Origin: Alistipes sp.
Lineage (GTDB): Bacteria; Bacteroidota; Bacteroidia; Bacteroidales; Rikenellaceae
Assembly (NCBI GenBank): GCA_017436185.1
Contig: JAFSDP010000005.1
Coordinates: 124,001 to 188,000 of the forward strand
Length of the DNA: 64,000 nt
Direction: 5' to 3'
In this document: positions 44,074 through 50,381 of the stretch, in pieces
Layout of the letters: each line of letters begins with the position of its first letter
Position numbering within the stretch: the stretch's first letter is position 1
Program-made: the position numbers and the translations under genes
Notes under the pieces: model-generated
What the model was told of the DNA's origin: nothing
Seen by the model: only the letters and a program-made list of their open reading frames with translations
The model's database searches: none

Positions 44074-44303
44074 TGGGGTGGGGTAAAAGAGATTAAGAAT
44101 TTTAAGGAGATTAACGTGAAGGTCTTTAATTTCTTTAATCGCTTTAAGTTCTTTCGGGGTAGAGATTCTTCGGTCGCTTTGCTCCCTCAGAATGACGGGC
44201 GGGGTGTGTGTCGTCATCCTGAGCGTTAGCGAAGGATCTCTACAATCAAAAGCCCCGTCGCAAAGAGGTTCTTCGGTCGCCCTGCTCCCTCAGAATGACG
44301 GGT
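44074..44303. repeat. Repeat cluster: G-rich run, 9-nt array copy 3 and GAATGAC repeats
   Basis: GTGGGGTGGGGT is followed at 44084-44154 by TTAAAGA-type 9-nt units in forward then reversed orientation. At 44161-44303 come three short elements: AGATTCTTCGGTCGC...CAGAATGACG, an inverted GTCATCCTGAGCG...GGATCTCT, and another GGTTCTTCGGTCGCC...CAGAATGACG. The last group matches the element at 12471-12546. Confidence 0.65.
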
Positions 44304-44646
44304 TGGAGAGTTCAAAAACCAAACAACGGCCGTTTGAACAACGGCAAACTTTCAACAAACGGCATACATATATTATATAACAGCTAAACAACAGCAAACG
44401 ACATAGCCGAAAAAGACAAAAAATGACGAGTTGCGACGAGAAAAATCGACCATAATTCAACGATTTAACGCAAAAACGGCCAAAAAGTGGCATTTAAGTA
44501 CGTTTTTTTGTTTGAATTTAACTTTATTTAACTATATTTGTCCCAACAATTGAACAAAAATCGGTTTGCCCGCACTTTTCGGGTCTCGGTTTTTGGGCTT
44601 TTTGCTATATGGGAATACCTTACATTAACCTATAATTTTTCAAAGT
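44304..44646 (+). promoter_or_regulatory. Promoter and leader of the EEP lipoprotein gene
   Basis: No gene. TATATTTG is at 44533-44540, with TTTG words at 44507-44514. It carries the two blocks shared with the CotH leader (44442-44478 and 44618-44632). Repeated AACGGC words lie at about 44326-44362. Confidence 0.65.
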
Positions 44647-46635
44647 ATGAAAAGACAAGTTATTGTTGCCCTGCTGACCGCTATGATGGTGGCAGTGGGT
44701 TGTTCGAAAGAGTTCGTCGAACAGTCGGGCGCAAAGGATGGTCAGCTGATGGCTACCATCGAGCAGTTCGATGAGACCCGTTTTGCCGCTTCGGACGAGG
44801 CGCTTGCGGGGGGAACTATCTCGTTTAAGTGGGAGCCGGGCGATGCAATGGGTGTATTCACCGATGCCGGCGAGAACAACATCAAGTATGTAAACTCGTC
44901 GTCTGTAGCTTCGCAGGCTACGACCTTTGTGCCGACTGTGTCGGTGTCCGGTACGCCGACCTATGCCTACTATCCCTACTCGGCCGATGCAGGCGAGGAT
45001 ATTACGGCTTTGAAGGGTAACATCCCTGCAACGAGCACCATCAATAGCGAACTGACGACCATTCCGGGCATCTATCGTCGTGGTACCTACAAATCGACCA
45101 CCGATGGCCTTTCGACCTTTGGTTTCCGTCAGTTGTTTGCCACCGTGCGTTTCCAGATTGATGCTACGGGCACCAAGTTGGCAGGTTGCCGTGTGAAGAG
45201 CGTGAAACTGGTGGCTCGCCGTTCGATTTTCCGCTCGGTGCCTCTTAATGGCGACTTCACCTTCAATGCCCAGGATGCAGGTTTCTCGACGAGCAACACC
45301 TCGAATACGATGGTTTGGAACTTTGAGGGTTATCCCACGCTGGAGAATTCGCTGACCTTTGTAACGGCGATGTTCCCCAACATCAAGAAGTATGACCAGC
45401 TTTACTTTACCGTGACGGCCGTAGGTTACACGGCAACGTTTACCGTTTCGTCGTCGGTGGCAATGGCTGCCAACGGTGGTTATACCTTCTCGTTGCCGAT
45501 GGATGACTACCGTACACTGCGTGTAGCGACCAACAAGGAGGTCTATGTAGAGCCCGAGACCCCCGAGGAGGATCCCGAGGAGCCCGGGGCAGGCTCGGGT
45601 ACCGAGGGCGAAGGTGGTGAAGGCAACGAAGGCGGTGAAGGCAACGAAGGCGGTGACGGCACCGAGGGTACCGAGCCCGAGACCCCTGTAACCCCCGAGA
45701 CCCCGACCACGACGACGGGCTGCTTCACCTGCGCCACCTACAATGTGGATGGTCTGCCCGATATTAGCTACTTGTTTAGCTCAATCAATCCTGACGGCCC
45801 CGGCTCGAGCGGTACGACCTCAATCAGCCAGAAAATTGCTACGCAGGGTTGGGACTTCGTGGGCTTCTCGGAGGACTTTAGCTACAATACCGAGCTGATG
45901 AGTTCGCTGTCGAGCGCATATACCTTCGGTACGCACCGTGGTACGGTAAGCTCCTCGAATTTGACAAGCAGAGCCAATACGGATGGTCTGCAGTTTGCAA
46001 CCCGCAAGACGACGTGCAGCTTCTTGAGCGAGAGTTGGACGCAGTTCACGAGCGAGGCGGGTGGTGCCTTGAAGGGTGCAAACACCTGCATTGCCAAGGG
46101 CTTCCGTCACTATCCCGTGCAGTTGGCCGATGGCGTGGTGGTGGATGTAATTATCACCCATATGAATACCTATAGCTCGTCGGGTACGAGCCACATCAAC
46201 GCCCAGCACGCCCAGCTGACGCAGATTGCCCAGTACATCAACACGACGATGGCCGCCAACAACCGCCCCATCATCTTTATGGGCGACACGAACTGCCGTT
46301 ATACCCGTCACGACTTTGCCACCTACTTCTGGGGCAAGCTCGATAGCGGTCTGACCTATGCCGACCCCTGGGTGGAGTATCAGTGGAACGGTGTCTATCC
46401 GACCTATCCTTCGAACTCGCTGATGGTAAGCGATGCCACGGGTACTTCGAGCAGCGACATCATCTGCGAGAACACGCAGAAGGGCGAGGTGGTTGATAAG
46501 GTGATCTACATCAACAAGGCGGACAACGCCGTACAGCTCAAGGCCGACAGCTACCTGCGTGACTACGACAACTTCAATGGTCTTGCCGACCATATGCCCA
46601 TCGTGGTTAAGTTCACCTGGACCAAGACGAACTAA
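44647..46635 (+). CDS. Fimbrillin-like lipoprotein with endonuclease/exonuclease/phosphatase domain
   Basis: A 662-aa lipoprotein with lipobox AVGC then SKEFVEQ. Residues about 20-300 are fimbrillin-like (DETRFAASDEAL, 'FKWEPGDAMGVFTDA', 'YAYYPYSADAG'). A linker at about 305-355 is almost only Glu/Gly/Pro/Thr, with an imperfect 18-nt tandem repeat in the DNA. From about 357 the EEP fold (DNase I/sphingomyelinase superfamily) is visible: CATYNVDGLP, GFSED (metal Glu), IITHMNTY, MGDTNCRY (catalytic Asp and Asn) and ADHMPIVV (Asp-His pair). All main catalytic residues are in place, so it is likely an active phosphodiesterase; substrate (DNA or sphingolipid) unknown. Confidence 0.86.
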   Translation: MKRQVIVALLTAMMVAVGCSKEFVEQSGAKDGQLMATIEQFDETRFAASDEALAGGTISFKWEPGDAMGVFTDAGENNIKYVNSSSVASQATTFVPTVSVSGTPTYAYYPYSADAGEDITALKGNIPATSTINSELTTIPGIYRRGTYKSTTDGLSTFGFRQLFATVRFQIDATGTKLAGCRVKSVKLVARRSIFRSVPLNGDFTFNAQDAGFSTSNTSNTMVWNFEGYPTLENSLTFVTAMFPNIKKYDQLYFTVTAVGYTATFTVSSSVAMAANGGYTFSLPMDDYRTLRVATNKEVYVEPETPEEDPEEPGAGSGTEGEGGEGNEGGEGNEGGDGTEGTEPETPVTPETPTTTTGCFTCATYNVDGLPDISYLFSSINPDGPGSSGTTSISQKIATQGWDFVGFSEDFSYNTELMSSLSSAYTFGTHRGTVSSSNLTSRANTDGLQFATRKTTCSFLSESWTQFTSEAGGALKGANTCIAKGFRHYPVQLADGVVVDVIITHMNTYSSSGTSHINAQHAQLTQIAQYINTTMAANNRPIIFMGDTNCRYTRHDFATYFWGKLDSGLTYADPWVEYQWNGVYPTYPSNSLMVSDATGTSSSDIICENTQKGEVVDKVIYINKADNAVQLKADSYLRDYDNFNGLADHMPIVVKFTWTKTN

Positions 46636-46655
46636 CCGCTCGGGTTGATACCATA

Positions 46656-46692
46656 CAAAAAGAGCAGTCCTTTTCGGGACTGCTCTTTTTTT
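46656..46692. terminator. Bidirectional terminator
   Basis: AGAGCAGTCC pairs with GGGACTGCTCT around TTTTC, with A and T tracts. Confidence 0.88.
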
Positions 46693-46722
46693 GGGGGTTG
46701 GCCTCATTGGGCCTCGGGGCGA

Positions 46723-47010
46723 TTACTCCTTGCGCTTCTCGATTTGGCGCTTGATGCTGTCGATGGCGTCATCAACCGCCTCCTCGAAGGTGCGGGCACG
46801 ACTCTCGGCTCGCAGGTCGCCACCTGCCACGTGCAGCGTGATCACTGCAATTTTATTGCCCTTCTCGGGATCCTTGTCGAGCTTGAGCACCACCTCGGCA
46901 CTCGTAGGCTCTGCAAAACGCTCCAATTTCGCCATCTTGGCCTCAATAAATTCGACCAGCTGCTTGCCGGCATCGAATTTCACGGATTGAATCTGTACGT
47001 TCATAGCCAT
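46723..47010 (-). CDS. hpf: Ribosome hibernation promoting factor (HPF/RaiA type, short form)
   Basis: A 95-aa protein that binds idle 30S subunits. 'MNVQIQSVKFDAGKQLVEFIEAKMAKLERF' and 'ITLHVAGGDLRAESRARTFEEAVDDAIDSIKRQIEK' match the beta-alpha-beta HPF fold. It lacks the long-form dimerisation domain. It follows xerC on the same strand, a common Bacteroidetes order. The 105-nt gap contains a hairpin at about 47039-47059 (AGCTGACC/GGTCGGCT) without a T run. Confidence 0.93.
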   Translation of the reverse strand: MAMNVQIQSVKFDAGKQLVEFIEAKMAKLERFAEPTSAEVVLKLDKDPEKGNKIAVITLHVAGGDLRAESRARTFEEAVDDAIDSIKRQIEKRKE

Positions 47011-47115
47011 AAAATTTAATGGTTAATAAATAAGTACGAGCTGACCTTGCGGTCGGCTGAAAAAAGAACCTTGTGGGTGGCCCGTCGGGAGGGCGGGGCC
47101 TTTCGGGCGCTGCCG

Positions 47116-48045
47116 CTATTTGTCGTGGCCGCCCCGACTGCGGGGATGGGCCGAGGCATAGACCTCCGAAAGACGGGCAATGCTGTTGTGGGTATAGACC
47201 TGCGTGGTTTGCAGCGAACTATGGCCCAGCAACTCTTGAATTTCACGCATATCGGCACCGCCATTCATCAGATGGGTGGCGAAGGTGTGGCGTAGGACGT
47301 GGGGGCTGCGTTTGCCCTGCACACCCGCCTCGCCAAGCACCCGCCCAACAAGCCGATAGACGGCCGAGCGCGAAATTCGGGCACCTTTCTTGGTTAAAAA
47401 TAGTGCTTTTTCTTGACTTTTGCAAATTTGTTGCCGCTTTGTTGCCTCTGTGTAGGCAGAAATTTTTTCGGCCACCGGGGGCAAAATGGGCACAAGTCGC
47501 TCTTTATCACCCTTTCCGACCACCCGAAGCGAGCGCATATCGGCCGAAAAATCGTCGGTATTGATGGCCACCAACTCGGCCAATCGGAGGCCGGTGGTGT
47601 AGAGCAGGAGGATGATGAGCCGATCCCGCTCCTCTTCGAAGGCCGTCTCCGCACTGTCGGGCGTTGAGGGGCTGACGGCCTCTTCGACGATGGGGCGCAT
47701 ACGGCTCTCGGGCACAAACGAGGGTAACCGCTTGGGGGTGCGCACCGAGGTGATGGCGGTGGCCAGGTCACGCTCGATTTTCCCCTCGCGGCGCAACCAC
47801 CGAAAGAGGCTTCTTAGACTCGACAGCTCCCGGTTGAGCGACGAAGCCGAGAGGCCTCCCGTCTCGCTGCGATGGACAATCCACTCGCGCAGATGCTCCT
47901 TCTCGACCCGCTCGGGCGAGAACTCCTCGCCGCTGGTCTTGCTCCACCACGCAACGAACTGCTCCACATCTCGGCGGTAGTTGTGGAGGGTCAGGGGCGA
48001 GTAGCGACGTTCGGCACCCAGGTAACGGACAAAAGCATCAACCAT
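47116..48045 (-). CDS. XerC/XerD-type tyrosine recombinase
   Basis: A 309-aa chromosomal-type recombinase that resolves chromosome dimers. The start at 48045 (MVDAFVRYLGAERRYSPLTL) suits the family; the longer frame adds no homology. The N-terminal SAM-like domain is present. Catalytic residues: Arg in TTGLRLAELV, Lys in VVGKGDKERLVP, H-x-x-R in HVLRHTFATHLM, His in LLGHSSLQTT, and Tyr in TQVYTH. No phage or integrative-element genes are adjacent, so a housekeeping role is preferred. Confidence 0.95.
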   Translation of the reverse strand: MVDAFVRYLGAERRYSPLTLHNYRRDVEQFVAWWSKTSGEEFSPERVEKEHLREWIVHRSETGGLSASSLNRELSSLRSLFRWLRREGKIERDLATAITSVRTPKRLPSFVPESRMRPIVEEAVSPSTPDSAETAFEEERDRLIILLLYTTGLRLAELVAINTDDFSADMRSLRVVGKGDKERLVPILPPVAEKISAYTEATKRQQICKSQEKALFLTKKGARISRSAVYRLVGRVLGEAGVQGKRSPHVLRHTFATHLMNGGADMREIQELLGHSSLQTTQVYTHNSIARLSEVYASAHPRSRGGHDK

Positions 48046-48049
48046 ACGA

Positions 48050-48057
48050 CAAATATA
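48050..48057 (-). promoter_or_regulatory. -7 box of xerC-hpf
   Basis: Minus-strand TATATTTG lies only 4 nt before the ATG, implying a leaderless or nearly leaderless transcript. Confidence 0.6.
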
Positions 48058-48068
48058 AGAAAAATAGC

Positions 48069-48076
48069 TATCTTTG
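48069..48076 (+). promoter_or_regulatory. -7 box of the flavin reductase-mntP operon
   Basis: TATCTTTG lies 21 nt before the ATG at 48098. Confidence 0.65.
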
Positions 48077-48097
48077 TTGCACGACAAAGAAAAAATT

Positions 48098-48709
48098 ATG
48101 GAACGTGAAGTCTGGAAACCCGGCACGCTGATCTACCCCTTGCCGGCAGTGTTGGTGAGTTGCGGTGCTACGCCCGAGGAGCATAACCTCATTACGATTG
48201 CCTGGACCGGTACGGTCTGCACCTCGCCGGCGATGTGCTACATCTCGGTGCGCCCCGAGCGCCACTCCTACGAGTTGCTGAAGCGTACGGGCGAGTTCGT
48301 GATTAACCTCACGACCCGACGTTTGTTGCGGGCCACCGATTGGTGTGGGGTCCGCTCGGGCCGTGATCACGATAAGTTCCACGAAATGGGCCTTACGGCG
48401 GTGCCGTCGCAGTTTGTCTCGGCGCCGTTGGTGGGGGAGTCGCCCGTGGGTATCGCCTGCCGTGTCAAGCAGATTATTCCGCTCGGCACCCACGATATGT
48501 TCCTTGCCGAGGTGCTGGGTGTGGAGGTCGATCCGCAATACATCGATCCCGAGACGGGCAAGTTCTGCCTTGAGCGGGCCGATTTGGTTGCCTATTCGCA
48601 CGGGGGCTACTTTTCGCTGGGCGAGCAGCTCGGCACCTTTGGTTTCTCGGTGCGCAAACGCCCCTCGGTGGCACGACGCAAACAGGCAAAAAAGGGTAAG
48701 ACGAAGTAA
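48098..48709 (+). CDS. Flavin reductase-like (FMN-binding split barrel) protein
   Basis: A 203-aa flavoprotein of the FMN-binding split-barrel family. 'ITIAWTGTVCTSPAMCYISVRPERHSYELL' and 'GEFVINL' are family hallmarks of the flavin site. A basic C-terminal tail (RKRPSVARRKQAKKGKTK) is unusual. The start at 48098 follows the -7 box. mntP follows after 2 nt. Confidence 0.9.
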   Translation: MEREVWKPGTLIYPLPAVLVSCGATPEEHNLITIAWTGTVCTSPAMCYISVRPERHSYELLKRTGEFVINLTTRRLLRATDWCGVRSGRDHDKFHEMGLTAVPSQFVSAPLVGESPVGIACRVKQIIPLGTHDMFLAEVLGVEVDPQYIDPETGKFCLERADLVAYSHGGYFSLGEQLGTFGFSVRKRPSVARRKQAKKGKTK

Positions 48710-48711
48710 CG

Positions 48712-49269
48712 ATGAGTTGGGTTGAACTAATGGTCATTGCCATCGGCCTCTCGATGGATGCCTTTGCCGTCTCGATTGGCAAGGGGCTGACGCTGAACCG
48801 CATCCGCTGGCGGCATCTGCTCGCTGTAGGGTTGTGGTTTGGTGGCTTTCAGGCCCTGATGCCTGTGGTGGGCTACCTCTTGGGAGCGGGCTTTGCCGAG
48901 GCGGCTGCCGAGTGGGACCATTGGATTGCCTTTGTGTTGTTGGCGCTCATTGGCGGCAATATGATTCGGGAGTCGTATGGCGACGAGGAGGAGTGTAACA
49001 CCTCCGATTTCGGTCTGCGCACGATGCTGCTTCTGGCCATCGCCACGAGCATCGATGCCCTGGCGGTAGGTGTCTCGTTTGCCTTTCTTCGGGTCGATTT
49101 GCTTTGTTCGGTACTCTTGATTGGTCTTACAACCCTGCTCATCTCGATGGCGGGACTGAAGATCGGCCACCTCTTCGGCAGCCGCTTTCGTTGTGGCGCC
49201 GAGGTGCTGGGCGGTGTGATTCTGATTTTGCTCGGTGTGAAAATCCTCATTGAACACACCTTATTATAA
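48712..49269 (+). CDS. mntP: Manganese efflux pump MntP
   Basis: A 185-aa inner-membrane exporter with six predicted helices. The two Asp-containing repeats 'GLSMDAFAVSIGKG' and 'ATSIDALAVGVSFA' are the MntP signature. A Glu/Asp-rich loop (YGDEEEC) lies between the halves. Translationally close to the flavin reductase gene. Confidence 0.95.
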   Translation: MSWVELMVIAIGLSMDAFAVSIGKGLTLNRIRWRHLLAVGLWFGGFQALMPVVGYLLGAGFAEAAAEWDHWIAFVLLALIGGNMIRESYGDEEECNTSDFGLRTMLLLAIATSIDALAVGVSFAFLRVDLLCSVLLIGLTTLLISMAGLKIGHLFGSRFRCGAEVLGGVILILLGVKILIEHTLL

Positions 49270-49271
49270 TA

Positions 49272-49305
49272 TAAAAGGCCTTCCCCAATGGAAGGCCTTT
49301 TTTGT
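49272..49305. terminator. Bidirectional terminator
   Basis: AAGGCCTTCC pairs with GGAAGGCCTT around CCAAT, with A and T tracts, between convergent genes. Confidence 0.88.
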
Positions 49306-50294
49306 TAGTTGTTGCGCTCGGCGACAAAGGTGCAGAGGTGGACCAGCGACGAACGGTAGGGTGAGTCGTCGTACTCGGAGAGCATACGGACCGCCTGGGC
49401 AATGTAGCCCTGCATCAGGGCCTGTGCCTCACGAAGGCCGCCCTCCTCGATAACTAACTGTTGCAGCGCCTCGACCTCCTTGTCGTCGGTGGCGCACCGT
49501 TTCAGTCGCTCCAACAGTGCTTTGCGCTCCGCTTCGTCCTTCTTTTCCAGCAGCATCAACAGCGGCAGCGTAATCTTTCCCTCACGCAGGTCGTTGCCGA
49601 CGGGTTTGCCCGTAGCGGCCGAGGGGGTGTAGTCCAAAATATCGTCTTGAATCTGGAAGGCCATACCGAGCGACTCGCCAAAGCGGCGCATCGTGGTTAC
49701 CTTGTCACGGGTGGCACCTACGGCCAATGCACCTGCCGAGGCACTCACGCCGAGCAACGAGGCGGTCTTTTTGTAGATGATGTCCAGATACGAGCGGCGG
49801 GTGGTGTTCTGCTTGGCGGCGCAGTCGTCTTGCAGCAGCTCACCCTCGCAGAGGGTCGCCATACGGCCGCAGATGTGCGACACCAGGTCGAACTGACCGC
49901 TCTCCAAACCGATGGCCATATTGCGGGCCAGGATGTAGTCGCCCAAGATGACCGCCTTGCGCGACTGCCACAGGGCATTGACCGAGGGCTTGCCTCGACG
50001 CTCGTTCGACTCGTCGATCACATCGTCGTGGATGAGCGAGGCGGTGTGAATCATCTCGACCAACATCGCTGCCAACGAGACACGCTGTCCCCCTGCGGCA
50101 CCGGCCGTGCGGGCATTCATCGCTGCCGAAAGGCAGACCAACAGAGGACGTACCCCCTTGCCACGCGACGAAAGGGCGTGACGCAACATCTCGTTCAGAA
50201 GGTCGCCGTCGGCGGTAAATTGACGTTCGAGGAAGGCCTCGTAGGCCTCCAACTCCCGCTCCACGGGCTTGCGAATGGCATCCAGCGTAATCAT
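49305..50294 (-). CDS. Polyprenyl (isoprenoid) diphosphate synthase
   Basis: A 329-aa trans-isoprenyl synthase, probably for quinone side chains. First Asp-rich motif is LIHDDVID (Asp90, 91, 94) and second is QIQDDILD. 'GKGVRPLL' and 'GDYILARNMA' are family blocks. The start is the ATG at 50294; the frame stays open far upstream, but that part is the antisense of the YfhO-like gene and shows no protein-like pattern. Product chain length cannot be told from sequence alone. Confidence 0.95.
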   Translation of the reverse strand: MITLDAIRKPVERELEAYEAFLERQFTADGDLLNEMLRHALSSRGKGVRPLLVCLSAAMNARTAGAAGGQRVSLAAMLVEMIHTASLIHDDVIDESNERRGKPSVNALWQSRKAVILGDYILARNMAIGLESGQFDLVSHICGRMATLCEGELLQDDCAAKQNTTRRSYLDIIYKKTASLLGVSASAGALAVGATRDKVTTMRRFGESLGMAFQIQDDILDYTPSAATGKPVGNDLREGKITLPLLMLLEKKDEAERKALLERLKRCATDDKEVEALQQLVIEEGGLREAQALMQGYIAQAVRMLSEYDDSPYRSSLVHLCTFVAERNN

Positions 50295-50314
50295 ACAAAT
50301 CGATTTGGTTAGGA

Positions 50315-50322
50315 CAAAGATA
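50315..50322 (-). promoter_or_regulatory. -7 box of the polyprenyl synthase gene
   Basis: Minus-strand TATCTTTG lies 20 nt before the ATG at 50294, confirming the short start. Confidence 0.7.
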
Positions 50323-50365
50323 GTGCATTTTTTTTCGTTGTACGCCGTGCGTGCTGTTTTTTTCG

Positions 50366-50373
50366 TACCTTTG
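50366..50373 (+). promoter_or_regulatory. -7 box of the YfhO-like gene
   Basis: TACCTTTG lies 8 nt before the first ATG and 20 nt before the fifth codon's ATG at 50394. The latter may be the true start. Confidence 0.6.
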
Positions 50374-50381
50374 ACGAGTAA

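Noticed and set aside
47116..48045. Tyrosine recombinase considered as a mobile-element integrase
   Set aside because: Length, motifs and the hpf neighbour fit housekeeping XerC/XerD; no cargo or attachment sites.
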